Positions 43,076 through 54,451 of a stretch of DNA of 64,000 nt are shown one piece after another. Made by a program: the position numbers and the translations under genes. The notes under the pieces are model-generated. The model searched no databases, was not told the origin of the DNA, and was given only the letters and a program-made list of their open reading frames with translations. The stretch's first letter is position 1; every line of letters starts with the position of its first letter. Origin of the DNA: Cydia pomonella (taxonomy: Eukaryota; Arthropoda; Insecta; Lepidoptera; Tortricidae); contig NC_084726.1 in NCBI RefSeq assembly GCF_033807575.1, forward strand, positions 6,200,001 through 6,264,000. The letters run 5' to 3'.

Positions 43076-43166
43076 TGTGTCGAAGCATGGCAGTAAATGT
43101 ACTGTGGCTACAAAATTTTCTCTGACAATACATGTCTATTTCAAATTCTCTTTGGTCAGGGTTATC

Positions 43167-44239
43167 ACTACTACGAACAAATTAAAGTACAAAAAAAATC
43201 TTTGTTTTCAAACACACCAATATTTTCAAGCAATAAAAATTCCATATTAATATTTGAAAGGAAAACGGAAATGACGTGATTTCATAAACAAAATAACAGA
43301 GACATAGAAACGCAATTTAATATTGACATTGAAATGTTAATTTATTTTCTTTGATAGCAAATTAAACCGGGCTATATACGAGAGGCTTAAGCAAGGCTCG
43401 GAAAAACGCCCGTTATTTTGAAAATATAACCCTGTTCCGCACGAGAGTCGGCCCTAATCAACTTACCCACACAATGACGCGTGTACAAACGTGCCGTTCA
43501 CACATAAATGCAAATGATTTTTTATGTATGGCGTGTCGGCTCTGTGGCTTAAGTGTTCATGCCAAGTTTCATATTATTTCAGTTTGTCGTTTTAAAATAA
43601 GAGCATATTTTCGCGAAGGGCTCCTGAGATTCTTAAGCGACGAAACGATTTTAATTTAAAGATTTTTCGATTACAATCTACCTAATAGACACCCAAAAAG
43701 GTCAAGCATGAATAAAGAAAATTCGAGCAAAAAACTAATTAACTTACGAGGAAGGAAAATTCGCTTAACACAAAGTCCTATCGGGCAAGCTAGAATACTT
43801 ATAGAACTTTGTTTTACCAGAGAAAATTACGTAATAAGGACGGTTGTTCTATTCACCAAAGTTGCATGAGTCATCAATATTTTAGATGGTAACACATTAT
43901 TTCTCAGTTTCATTTATGTATTTTGTAAGATATCTGTTTGTCTGACATTTAAAATAAAATAGACGGATTTTAAATAATGAAGGGCTAAATGACGACTGAT
44001 TGAGTATGCAGCGATGAGTGTTTTTAGCGAGTCTTCTCTTTCAAATTAATTTGACAGACATTGATCGACGATCTGCGCAGATTACCAATTTTAATAGGTG
44101 ACGCATCGTTGAACAATAAAATCAAAAATGCGGCGCTTACTTGCTTGCTTGCTTCCCGAAACCCACGCTCATCTTCTACTTCGCGCGTAGTGAATTTGCT
44201 TTTGCGCTAGCTTATTCTACTCGTATAAGGCCGTCTGTG
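43167..44239. other. Non-coding stretch
   Basis: No confident gene or element was seen; open frames are short and AT-driven. Confidence 0.35.
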
Positions 44240-44342
44240 GCAAAACGGGTTTTACGTTATTGCTTGTAAAAATTTTACATGTAAAAGGGCTCCTATGGCC
44301 TATTTACTGAGTAAATGTTTAATGATTGATGATGATTGTTTC
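44240..44342 (+). mobile_element. LINE-like 3' tail
   Basis: 'gggctcctatggcctattta' followed by 'gagtaaatgtttaatgattg' and 'atgatgattg' has the form of a LINE 3' UTR ending in a short tandem tail. Confidence 0.4.
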
Positions 44343-44747
44343 ACATTGTTGCTCCACAAGAGTTGCCTGCGGCGCGGATGCAACAGTTTTTATTATTTTC
44401 CTATCTCTGACTGCGCAAGCCTTGTTCAAGTTTCCTAAATGATGGGAGACCATCTATCTCGAAACAATCTCCGTTGCCCTACTTCCAGTTATTAATGATT
44501 ACTCGTTGTATTATGACGTAACTTAAGATTGTATGGGCCACGGAAATTTGCTTAAAGTGATTTTAATTTTTCATTGTGAGAGTTCAGTGAATCAGGGGCT
44601 TGTGAAAATAAAAGACTAAAATAATCTGTGATTTTCGTAGTATTTTGGCCGAGGCCATCAAATTATATGTCAACGTCCTTGTAACTTGTATAGTTATTAT
44701 TATTATCATATATTAATATCTTCTTAATTTCAATACGTTACTCGTTT

Positions 44748-44945
44748 CATCAAGGAAATTGACAGAAAGCAGCAACAGTAATGCAACTGCAGTTGTCATC
44801 CAAATGTCACCTTTATCCTTACCATGAGTTTGACTGTGACATTCGCTAGCGACTGCGTAAACTAACTCACAATGCATCTCCCTCGTCGACAATACTGACA
44901 TCGGTGCATACGAGATGTACTGCGTTTGAGCTGACGCATTGGTTA
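44748..44945. repeat. Repeat 'gcgactgcgtaaac', copy 1
   Basis: 'aaggaaattgacagaaagca' and 'gcgactgcgtaaactaactc' recur separately at 50221 and 45355. The 118-codon minus-strand frame here is made of this repeat. Confidence 0.5.
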
Positions 44946-45310
44946 GCGTAGCTGACTCACGGTGAGGGTATTTGATACCTCGCAACACTCTTTTGGCAGT
45001 TTGCGATGTGAATATATGAATCGTCTTACATATAAAGAAAGTAGAAAAATACCTACACATATGTTTCACACTCCGTACTGCTATTGCTGGTGCTATAATT
45101 AAGTAAGATCTGGGAACATCAACATAACAAAAGGTTAATTTGCACTAATTGATTGATTGGATGAAATAGCAGAGGGAATATAATAATAGAAAAGCGGGAT
45201 TCGGATGGGTGGAAAAACACAATCCAATCCAACAGAATACGGAACAACGGGAACACAGAATCGGAGAAAGGCCCAAGTTACCATACTATAATGTAATAAA
45301 TCGAACTGTT

Positions 45311-45450
45311 CAACTGTAGCCGTACCATGAGTTGACACTTTACGTTTACTTTAGCGACTGCGTAAACTCGATCGCGGTCCATTTCGCTCGCACTGATGTA
45401 TTCGTGCGATAGGAATGCGATCGTGTTTACGCAATCCCTATATAATGTAT
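45311..45450. repeat. Repeat 'gcgactgcgtaaac', copy 2
   Basis: 'cgtaccatgagttgacactt' and 'gcgactgcgtaaactcgatc' with 'ggtccatttcgctcgcactg' are matched in reverse at 56765-56890. 'ctaccacgagttgacattc' near 45575 (complement) shows a further nearby piece. Confidence 0.55.
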
Positions 45451-45559
45451 TCTTATTTGTCCTCGCCGAGCACAGATGGGAATAGGCGTTGCATACAAAT
45501 CGTTCCCATTTGTTCATTTGTCCCCGTCTCTATATGGCCGACGGTCACGTGGGGCGGGG

Positions 45560-45713
45560 AAAAATGGGAATACACCACGTGAATGTCAACTCGTGGTAGC
45601 CATGCTGTTATAAAAGCATCACGGCGATTGGTGATGGGTCTTATTCGATACCATCTTTTTAGGAGGGTATGAGCGGCTATTCCGCCTATGGCTACGATGC
45701 ATCTGAGGGTCAT
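45560..45713 (-). pseudogene. Possible PIF/Harbinger N-terminal scrap
   Basis: The minus-strand translation contains 'KRWYRIRPITNRRDAF', which resembles the W(W/Y)xRPI..R..(Y/F) motif at the N-terminus of a different HARBI1-like group from the one at 5078-6305. The similarity ends where a 'gagttgaca' repeat begins. The match is too short to be sure. Confidence 0.3.
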
Positions 45714-46117
45714 TGTGTCATGTCATGTCACCGGTCATTTCAATCGTCATTGGGGCGAAGTGGTGAGCTTGACAATACTAAGTACCGGCCAGAGGTCATG
45801 TTTCCCGAGAAAATCTTAACAGCGCGAGCTACGATATTTTACTCACGGTGCAACGACATCTAGCGGGTAATTTGGCAACTAAAAATGAACTCCTTGCAAA
45901 TAAAAATAGGAAATACATAACAGAGCATTAGGCTACTCAGAGTATTAGGCAAGAAGTACTGGGAAAGCAGCCACACACACGCTAAATCAAGCAAGTTAAA
46001 ATCTTATTACTTAACAATAAAGTCTATATTAACTCCACATACCTACTCCAAATGCTAGCTTTCGAAGTATTTGCTCAATGTGCAAGTTCGCTATCTACTC
46101 GGTTTCGGTTATCTCCG
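45714..46117. other. Non-coding stretch
   Basis: 'tcatgtcatgtcac' is a short direct repeat at 45718-45731. No gene was seen. Confidence 0.35.
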
Positions 46118-46169
46118 GAGGTCTTCGGAATTGCTTCCCATTTCGCCTGAGGAAGTAATAACGAAGACC
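46118..46169. other. Hairpin with AGGTCTTCG stem
   Basis: 'aggtcttcggaattgcttcc' pairs with 'ggaagtaataacgaagacct': 9 bp perfect, then partial pairing, with a loop of about 12 nt. It could be a small MITE core; a microRNA precursor is not excluded but nothing supports one. Confidence 0.4.
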
Positions 46170-46542
46170 TATTCGAAGTTTTAAATCATAACTAGATTTG
46201 TTGTTGATATGATACGTGAGTCAAACACAAAACTGTGTTCGCGTCTTTTCTGTAGACATACCCAAAAGTTAAGGGCTATAAAGTTAAATTTTCTTATTTC
46301 ACCCTTATCCACATGAAAGGTACTCCTTTTATTTGGATAAGTATGATAAAATCATTACCTACATGCCCACAAGCTGTTAACTATTGCCCACAGTCTCCTG
46401 TGCTGTAAAAACTGTACAGTTCGGACAACACACACATTTTAATGACTTCATTAAGAAACGCTTTAGTGAACTGTAATGAATTTGACCAATCACGTCTTGC
46501 CGCGGCCAAAAGGACAAATTGAAAGGAGAGACATGAAATGAG

Positions 46543-46662
46543 ATTTTTAAAGGGTCGGCAACGCACATGTAACACCTCTGGAGTTGCAGGTGTCCATAGG
46601 CTACGGTGACTGCTTACCATCAGACGGGCCGTATGTTTGTTTGCCACCATCGCGGTATAAAA
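46543..46662 (-). repeat. Dispersed repeat (GGTGGCAAACAAGCATACGG), copy 2
   Basis: It is the complement of 8763-8880: 'agggtcggcaacgcacatgt', 'ggctacggtgactgcttacc' and 'gccgtatgtttgtttgccac'. Confidence 0.7.
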
Positions 46663-47337
46663 AATGTCTTTTTTCTATCCTTTTATCTACTGATTCATTA
46701 ACCTATTTTTTTAAATGATTTACGTTGCATAGTAAAAAAAAATGTATTATTTTAGTTGGTTCATATGAAAAGACAATAGTGATATCAAGCTTTTCAATCT
46801 TTTATACTACATTTGATATTTATTTGTCGCTCGAATCATTTATCAAAAGGTCTACTTTTCTTCGTTCCACGAAATCATCAAATTTCAATTGTACCAACCG
46901 CCTCCACTCTGGACGCATCGTCGCTTGCGCTTCCCAGCTTCCCACTCAGTGGTATCAATACAATATTTCAAGTATAAAAGATTTTTTATCTTGATTTGCC
47001 TGGGTCTACCCTAACTCAGGAGAGAACTAAGAAATTTTCCATACATCTACTAAATTAAACTTTTGCAAAAACCACTACATTTTTACTGAAATTTCCTTTC
47101 GAAATACTAATAAATCTAAACCCTCGCTCTATTTTCAGCTTGGCTTCAGCCAATACCTATGTAAATGCTACGTCAAAATCTGAACCTGCAACCTTTCGAT
47201 CTAAATTTACGACTGCACTCAAAATGGATTCATTCCATAAGAATTTGCTGCAGATAGACAGAAACATGAAACTATTATTTTATACTCCTAGCTTCTACCG
47301 TGACTTGATTCTTCAAATTACCATACTCTGTAGATTG
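46663..47337. other. AT-rich non-coding stretch
   Basis: An acceptor-like 'ctctattttcag' lies at 47128-47139 before a short open frame (47140-47385) that runs into the next MITE; it is not convincing as an exon. Confidence 0.3.
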
Positions 47338-47431
47338 TGTCATTCACGACGACGCCTGCCTTGTCTCATATTGTCATGTTATTAAAGTTTAGATTTGACA
47401 AATATGTGCGTCATCGTGGATGACACGAACT
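47338..47431. mobile_element. Short MITE (GTGTCATTCACGACGACGC)
   Basis: 'gtgtcattcacgacgacgc' pairs with 'gcgtcatcgtggatgacac' (about 16 of 19). The interior has 'cttgtctcatattgtcatgt' and 'tagatttgacaa'. Confidence 0.65.
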
Positions 47432-47579
47432 ATAACCCTAAAATCTGAGAGGTGTTTGTTTATAAGGAAACTGTATAGGTATTTACCGACTTTTTACAGG
47501 TATTTTTAATTTAACCGCAAATTGAAACGAGGCGTAGGTTTTACTTATATGAAACTTTTTAAAATAAATGACGTTTGAC

Positions 47580-47717
47580 GTACGGTCACGTCTGAAAATA
47601 TCGGTACATAAAAAGTGTCAAAAATATGTATACACGACCTTATTGCCCCTATATTAAGGTAGTATATACATATTTTTGGCACAGTTTTCGTATCGATATT
47701 TACAGACGTGACTGTAC
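47580..47717. mobile_element. Palindromic MITE (GTACGGTCACGTCTG)
   Basis: The left arm 'gtacggtcacgtctgaaaat' with 'gtcaaaaatatgtata' pairs with the right arm 'tatacatatttttggcac' plus 'tttacagacgtgactgtac'. It is nearly a perfect 138-bp palindrome. Confidence 0.75.
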
Positions 47718-48066
47718 CTATTTCATGCATAATCATCATCACTTGTGACAGTTGCTACGTAGCCTCATAAAATTGCTGTTTTTTTTTTAAATAAAAAAAT
47801 AAAAGTCGCAATTTTTTTTTAAAACATTTAAGTTAATTCATTAGGGCCTATACTAACCTCCCTTGTACTACGGGTACCGTATAGACTATATGTATAATAA
47901 TTCATACATAAGTTCTCAAACTCATTAGTGCGAGCCGGGTTTGAATCCAGGACCGATTTGGAAACCACAAGGGAGCCGCAAGCCTGGATTAGTGAGACGA
48001 GTAGTTTCGGCCGAGATATGTATGTCGAACGTGATCTTACGAGAATTCCTCAACTACCAGGGTGAC

Positions 48067-48365
48067 TAGCCAAGATGATAATCATTTGCGCTACGACAAT
48101 GAAACGCTTTCTGCCTATCACTTTTAAGTATACTGCGATAGAGCGGATCCCTTTGTTTGACATAATTATTGAAAGTCACAATGTAATGATAGTCATAAAT
48201 ATTATCATTAGTCATAACTCTGAAACCGTTAACTTTTCAGGAATTTCCTCAGGTTATCCTATAGATAGGTTAGGTTTGTTTTATGGCAATCCTGAAAAGT
48301 TACGCGTTTCTGAGAAAAACCAAATTATGGCTAACGAAAATGCGGACAAACAATACATACAATAG
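48067..48365. repeat. Dispersed repeat fragments with an incidental 96-codon frame
   Basis: 'gataatcatttgcgctacga' with 'cgctttctgcctatcacttt', and 'tcctgaaaagttacgcgttt' with 'ctgagaaaaaccaaatta', are recurrent lepidopteran repeat sequences. The open frame across them has no domain. Confidence 0.4.
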
Positions 48366-48717
48366 AGACCCGCGATAGAGAGACAGATTACATTTTGTTG
48401 TCGTAGCCCAAACGATTGGCATCTTGGTTAAGCTACCGGATAAACCTATTTTTTTATGTTATTTATACTCAGAATTTTCGATCCTCATAAGAGAAAAAAA
48501 GTGTCCCAAAAATTTCATACATTTTTCGTTCCTTCTATCCCGTTACCATCATACAAAGTCTATGAAAAACTGAACTCTTCTCTCAGAGTCTGAAGAGCTT
48601 GTGTTCTGAGTAGAAATAACATCGACATTCGCCAGTCTAAAAATCTTCGGTATGAAATAATTTTATAATTTGTTTTTCTTGAGGCTTGAATATGACAAGT
48701 TTTGTATGTAAAGCTTC

Positions 48718-48824
48718 TACCCCCTTATTCATAAACGTCCCTTTCCATCATACGAATACGTCGGAAAGGGACAAACGATTATTAGAGGCTTGTCAACTTT
48801 AGTAGAAGTTTATGAATAAGGGGG
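48718..48824. mobile_element. Palindromic MITE (CCCCCTTATTCATAAACG)
   Basis: The ends 'acccccttattcataaacgt' and 'agtttatgaataagggggct' are inverted repeats. The interior has 'gtccctttcc' and 'ggaaagggac', also paired. It is a hallmark family of lepidopteran genomes. Confidence 0.85.
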
Positions 48825-49689
48825 CTAGTCGCTCTAACTTCTTTCTATAACAATTTCTAGCAACGAAAACTATACATATAATGTGCTAACAAATTAGCTA
48901 CCAATATTTTTACAGCTGATAGTACTCGGCTGCTGGAGTATATTTAAGAAATATTACAAGTTTTATGATTTTTTATTTGGAGAAAACTGGAAAACAAAGC
49001 TACGCAAAAAAACATCATAATAAGACACAGAGGTCTCATTTAAGACCTCATTGAATAGATTCTAGTACCTCTTTTACCTAATACTTACCTGGCCACTTCG
49101 CGTTGATAAATTTGAATCTCATCTGTGATAAATCAAATGACACGTTGAGAATGACATTTAAGATAAACAATTGTTGACATGTAAAGTATTAGACATCTTG
49201 TCAGTTAATGCACATGATGATTATTTTTAGATTAATTTAGTCTTTATTTGGTAAATTAAAACAAAACAATTATATGAAAAGTTTTCTTGATTTACATTTA
49301 CATTTAATTGTTTAATAAATTATCTAGTCTTACTATTTCCGTGTAATTTCTAATTTCGATTGTATGGCTGCGGCTAGTTTCGTATGACTCCTTATGAGCC
49401 TTAAGTATAAAATTATTTACTATAAAATAAAATTTGAAATTGAATCCTTGCTTTTAATTAATATACCTATTTCGTTTAAAATAAAGCTAAATTTTATCCT
49501 TAGCCAAAATTCATTAACCTTAATCAACCTAAGACTGAAGTTATTAAAAAAGGAGGATGCAAAAAACTCTTGAGGACTACTATTCCTATTACTTAACTAG
49601 CTTTAGAAAAACCAGTTTGGTCGTTGAGTGGACATTCGCAAGGGTCACTTCTCGATGAGGTTAGCTCCGTAACGGGACAAGTGTACTCG
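48825..49689. other. AT-rich non-coding stretch
   Basis: Nothing was recognised. Confidence 0.35.
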
Positions 49690-49812
49690 AGGAGAGCTCA
49701 TAATCATAATCATTTATTTGTTGCAAAACTTGGTATTACATGTTCTTAAAATTAAATAAGGACAGTCATGGACCGACTAGGGCGTGGCAACAGGTTTAGA
49801 CATGGGTACACA
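49690..49812 (-). mobile_element. LINE-like 3' tail (ATGATT)n
   Basis: The complement ends 'caaataaatgattatgatta' plus 'tgag', preceded by 'ctgttgccacgccctagtcg'. It has the form of a LINE 3' UTR and tail. The 96-codon minus frame upstream (49796-50086) has no motif that I recognise. Confidence 0.4.
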
Positions 49813-50218
49813 CTTTTCTATGGTACAAAAAAAAGTAACAAATGGTTAGCAGTTGATATTTAGGAATATGAATAGAATAAAGCTGTATCAATGTAATCTC
49901 CCAACAAACGTTTGTCGTCATTTCACAATAGATACTATTAAGTCTAAGGACACTTTGCCTCCTTGTATGTGCTCTACCGTTTGTACCTACATACAATGGG
50001 TTGTGCTCAGAAGAACTCTTTGATGAAGCTGTCAGCTGTTTTCTACTGCACTCGCCGTCGATAGCAGGAAGCAGCAGGCCACACATCGTTAAGGTCGTTC
50101 GGATGTTAACTGCAACTTCATTACTGCATTATTCAACTTTCTTTTCAAACCTTGATATATGAGTGACTTTCGCCGCCACATTACTGCCGTGATTATAACG
50201 TTCATTCCGACATTCATT

Positions 50219-50300
50219 TTATGAAGGAAATTGACAGACAGCGGCGGTAACAACGATACCACAATAGTAATGCAGCTGCAGTCTACATTCGAACGTCATC
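50219..50300. repeat. Repeat piece shared with 44748
   Basis: 'gaaggaaattgacagacagc' and 'agtaatgcagctgcagtc' parallel 'aaggaaattgacagaaagca' and 'agtaatgcaactgcagttg' near 44752-44790. Confidence 0.45.
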
Positions 50301-50933
50301 ACCATTCCACGCTGGAAAATGGAATAGTCACGCACTGTGCGGCTCCAGAGGAAACTCCTCCCGCAAACGCTTCGGATTCTCGAGAAACAATAGCATGGGG
50401 TACCTTTGTACTCGTAAAAAGAGTACCTACGAGTATAAATAAGTTGAGGGTTGACAACCACTATCATCATCATCTACCTATAAAAATTGCCGAAAGTCCA
50501 ACAAGAACTGGTTTGTAAAATAACCCGGGAATTGAAAAATGTGCGGTTCGGATAGGATAATTGTTTCCACCAAAACTGGGCCAATCCTTAGGCAATTTTG
50601 ATAATCCTAACTCTCTACTGGGAGGCTACTATTGATAAGTCGTATGTCCATTTGACATTTTGGAATATGAACTTTATGAAGAAATAGATAAGGTTATTTT
50701 TGTAAATTTATGAGTGATGGCAGGTCGGAAAAATCTGCCAGGGATTTTTTTACTGCGTGATTATACTTACTGATATAGTTTTTTGCGTTTTGAAAAGTGA
50801 ATTTTATGATGAAAGGATTAAGGTTGCCTTTTTAATTAAACAAGAAGATTAGAAATAAATTGGCGATTTTGTAACAGCAGTTACTGGAAAACGCAGAGTT
50901 AGGATGGAAAATGAATTTTAAAATTTGTTCTGC
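50301..50933. other. Non-coding stretch
   Basis: Nothing was recognised; open frames on both strands overlap and look incidental. Confidence 0.35.
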
Positions 50934-51256
50934 TATCATCCTCGCGTTGTCCCGGCATTTGGCCATGGCTCATGGAAGCCTGTGGTCCGCTTGGCGACTA
51001 ATTCCAAGAATACACTAGTTTTTACGAAAGCGAGTGCCATCTAACCATCCGACCCAGGGGGTAAACTGGGCCTTATTGGGATTAGTCCGGTTTCCTCTCG
51101 ATGTTTTCCTTCACCGAAAAGCGACTGGTAAAATCAAAATATATTTCGTACATAATTACTCGTAAGTTCCAAAAAACTCATTGGTACGAGCTGGGGTTTG
51201 AACCCGCGACCTCCGGATTGCAAGTCGCACGCTCTTACCACTAGGCCGCCAGCGCT
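50934..51256 (-). mobile_element. SINE-A copy, minus strand, full length
   Basis: The + strand reads 'cctcgcgttgtcccggcatt' (3' module), 'ggtttcctctcgatgttttc' (middle), 'ggggtttgaacccgcgacct' (B box) and 'gctcttaccactaggccgcc' (A box). It lacks the GAA tail. Confidence 0.85.
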
Positions 51257-51329
51257 TCTCCAAAAAAAATATTTGAGCATATTAACAAATAATCTATTTG
51301 GTAAATTCAAAGTTTAAGTTGAGGCTGAT

Positions 51330-51455
51330 AGCAACCTGAAGACATTGCTACATTGCTAGATTTCGTGGAGGAGCTGGGATGATTAGAGAAGCGCTTCCTC
51401 TTTTTTTACGCAAAATAGGCATAAGTATGGACGATTTGTGGAAAATGCCCTGCAA
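51330..51455 (+). mobile_element. Fragment of the same LINE 3' end as 10501-11070
   Basis: 'tagatttcgtggaggagctg' with 'ggatga', 'cgcaaaataggca' and 'tttgtggaaaatgccc' parallel 'tgataggattcctcgagg'/'agctgggctgg', 'cgcaaaataggcg' and 'gttgcggaaaatcgccc' at 10953-11050. It is diverged and short. Confidence 0.65.
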
Positions 51456-51605
51456 AACTAACTACTAACTAAGCTGTTTCGTATTTAATTTTTGCTCATA
51501 TTTGACCACGTGGCAGCGTGATAAGAACAGTACGGGTCTATTGCAAATCTTGCAATCACGCTGTTAAAAGTTACCTTTATCATATGTCCAGCGCCAGCGA
51601 CGTTT

Positions 51606-51987
51606 CATCATTCGCTTGCCCTTATCCCATTCATTTGGGGTCGGCGCAGCATGTCTTTTCCTTCCATATCTTTCTGTCACCCGTCATCTCATCGTTCACT
51701 CGCGTTCGTTTCATGTCATCTCTCACACAATCCATCCACCGTTTCCTAGGTTTTCCTCTGCCGTTCCATCCCTCCACATTCATTCGTAATACCTTTCTCG
51801 TCACATGACTTTCATCCCTCCGCATCACATGCCCATACCACGCTAGGCGATTCGCTCTTACTTTTTCTATTATGGGTGCAACTTTCAGACTTCCTCTTAT
51901 ATACTCATTCCTTATCCTATCCATTCTTGTAACACCACACATCCATCTGAACATTCTCATTTCCGCTACATGCAATCTCTTTTCATC
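51606..51987 (-). mobile_element. 5'-truncated RTE-like LINE with 8-bp target duplication
   Basis: The minus-strand insert is 382 bp and ends in 'gcgaatgatg'. 'cgacgttt' is repeated exactly at 51598-51605 and 51988-51995. The insert begins inside coding sequence and keeps only the end of the reverse transcriptase protein. Confidence 0.8.
51631..51987 (-). pseudogene. RTE-like reverse transcriptase C-terminus
   Basis: The open frame reads 'EKRLHVAEMRMFRWMCGVTR', then 'NEYIRGSLKVAPI' and 'KVRANRLAWYGHVMRRDE', then 'GRGKPRKRWMDCVRDDM', ending '...CADPK'. The order RMLRWMxGxTxxDRIRN, RLxWxGHVxRR, GRGRPxxRWxDxV and a final ADPK is the hallmark tail of RTE and BovB-type LINE proteins. The catalytic domain is missing. 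The frame is uninterrupted, so the insertion is not very old. Confidence 0.88.
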
Positions 51988-51995
51988 CGACGTTT

Positions 51996-52685
51996 GTTGA
52001 AGTTATTTCAGAATACTTAGTGCCTTTACACATTGTCAATGGAACAATTATTCTACTATTATGATCAAAACACGCCGACAATACTCCTAAATTGCCATAC
52101 CTAGGGTATATATTAGGCTCCATCCATTCTGCATACGCGCCAAAATTCCACATTTGTCCTAGCACGAGGCTTATGCACTCGACGCATTGCTAAAAACCCT
52201 TAACACAATCAAAATTCAACTCTATTAGCAAAAGTATAAGCGTTACTTCAACCGCAAAAAATAAATAAGAGTGCCTAAAATTTACTCTATCGCTGGTACG
52301 ATCTAGTTTCAACTATAACCTCTTGTGTTTAAAGGTTATAGAGACTGTATAATGAATTTAAGCTGGAATTCAGCCAAAATGGGAAACGGCGGTTATTCAT
52401 ATGAATGCTTTTGGGTATTAAATGTAGTTTGAACTTATGTAGTAATGGTTAAGTATGAATAGTTTTAGGTCTTAAATGAGGACTGGTTTAAAAAATAGGA
52501 CTAGGATTACTTGTGTAAAATTACTAGGATAATAGTATTTTTATATAAAGCGAGAGCCCTAGGCTTTATAACTCATATATTTTATATTTCACGAACACCT
52601 TAGGTACTAGATTGTTTCCTTCTAGAAATTAAGTTATGGAAGTAGAAGATATTAATTTACATGAAGATAATAATAACCTTTTATA
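51996..52685. other. AT-rich non-coding stretch
   Basis: Nothing was recognised. Confidence 0.35.
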
Positions 52686-52946
52686 CGGCCCGATTCGAAG
52701 AATGATTAAGACACATTTAAGATCTTTAAAATATCGATAACTAAACGACATGTCAAAATTGACGTTTATTTCGATTCCGCTGTGATCCCAATAAGATCTA
52801 TCTACGATATTTCTAACTTCAAATTGACATTGGTTGCCGGAATCTGGCTGCTTCTGTCAATTATACGACATACAAACGATATCTAAATGAGAACTTATCT
52901 AAACCAGAACTTATCCTTATCGTATCTCATTCTTCAAATCGGGCCG
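52686..52946. mobile_element. MITE with CGGCCCGATTCGAA ends
   Basis: The ends 'cggcccgattcgaagaatga' and 'ctcattcttcaaatcgggcc' plus 'g' are inverted repeats. 'ata' lies on both sides, compatible with a TA-containing target. The interior includes 'catgtcaaaattgacgttta'. It is 261 bp. Confidence 0.8.
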
Positions 52947-54149
52947 ATAGTGTCTGGTGGTCAAAAATCTGTGCCGCAGAAAAGATGACTAAGAATTCGG
53001 TTAGAATCATAATCATACATATTATTCAAATAATATATCGAAATGACTCAAGATAAAAACAACATAATTCATTAAGCATAACTAGGGATGAAAATTACAG
53101 AGAAAATTAAATGTTTTTTTTCGAGAATTTTCCCAAATTTCGTTATTTTTGGTTTTTTCTATTTTATTCGGAAAACTTAAATACGTCATACACAATGCCA
53201 CTGATGAGTGATGACAGTGTCACATATATAAAATTCCAGAAACGATCACATTATACGTGCAATATTAACCTTCCTGTTTAAATTCCCAATTAAATGTATG
53301 GAAAAATACAGAAGTTAAAAAAATTGTTTTATCCGGCATTATTTGTTTTTTTTTCGGACGTATTATAACTGAAAGTTGCATTGTGTTTTTCAGAAGAAAC
53401 TTGAAAAACGAGTCTTACGGAAATTTTCCCCTATTATTCCGGGTTTCTTCAACGCTAAGCATAACCATTGACTTCAATACTTTAATAAATTGCAATATTT
53501 CTCTGAACCCACTACGCATTGCAAATGTTTCATTAACACAAGAACTTCAAAAATTTGCAATCTTTCCCTCTAAATTCTCAATGCATTTGAAACATCTTCA
53601 AAGTGAATAACAAATGACGTCACAATATTAAAATATGCGGGCAGAGTCGCTCGGGATAAATTGAATTTAAAGACTTGACTCACCCTTAGCTAAGTGACAC
53701 TGGGAAGGAAAAAATGTATCAACTTAATTGGTGAGACTTGAAAATTGCGGTCAGATGTAAGAAGAAAATTTTCAAAGCGCGATTGCTTTTACTGTCTAGA
53801 TAAGTTAATATATATTTAGTTGACTCCCGTATTTTTTGATATTATCAGTATAAAAAAAATCATAAAAATTGGTCATATTTTAACACCCATGTAATAAACC
53901 TGTTTATATTTGTAGTTAAATACTGTTAATTGCGTATTTTTAACTTACCTAGATCACAAGTTATGTATTACAAACACACATTTAGTTAGATCAAGTCTGA
54001 CGAAAACCATATTATTTCTTTTTTTTGTTCGTTTGTAGTCATGTGCCATGACTGATTAGATTACTGGGCTTAATTCCATTAGAGCACTGTTTGGTGCCTT
54101 ACGTGTAAATAAACTAGATTGTTTAATGGTAAACCACACATTCGAGACT
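52947..54149. other. AT-rich non-coding stretch
   Basis: A 75-codon frame at 53383-53610 has no motif. Nothing else was seen. Confidence 0.35.
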
Positions 54150-54235
54150 GGTGGCCTTAAGGCATTAAGTCCGCCATTTGTACTTTTTTATGGTGCAATA
54201 AAGTTTAAATAAATAACATAAAAAAATAAAACTGA
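54150..54235 (+). mobile_element. LINE 3' end ('ggcattaagtccgcc')
   Basis: 'ggccttaaggcattaagtcc' with 'gccatttgtact', then 'gtgcaataaagtttaaataa' and a further A/T tail, is a recurrent 3' UTR of lepidopteran LINEs. It includes a genuine-looking AATAAA. Confidence 0.6.
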
Positions 54236-54451
54236 AGTTGGTACGATTTAACTGGCGATACGATATAGCCGATTCTCCCCTATTTGGGCAAGCGAATGTC
54301 TTCAAAACCACATTTTGTTCATTGTAGGGTTTCAATGGTTAAACAATCTTTGCTATCTTTGCAATATGTTTTATGCAATTTTACAGCTCGCTGTTCAAAT
54401 TTCCGAGTGAGCAAACCCGTCGGCTCGGTTTTGACACACACTATATAGGTA

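Larger units (their letters stand above)
42122..43166. mobile_element. Long palindromic element with a SINE nested in each arm
   Basis: Left-arm pieces 'gtattgtcagagaa', 'gtagccacagtacatttact' and 'agaacgccatttgactttga' are answered by right-arm 'aaggatcaaattcaaatggc', 'agtaaatgtactgtggctac' and 'ttctctgacaatacatg'. The centre holds paired 'aaaaagtggcgccat' and 'atggcgccactttttaa'. Removing the SINEs at 42243-42581 and 42811-43075 would leave about 440 bp, almost all of it inverted repeat. Confidence 0.9.

Noticed and set aside
44713..45069. 118-codon minus-strand frame
   Set aside because: It is composed of the 'gcgactgcgtaaac' repeat family and AT-rich flank, with no domain.
47128..47385. 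Possible exon after 'ctctattttcag'
   Set aside because: The open frame soon enters the MITE at 47338, no matching donor is seen, and the peptide has no domain.
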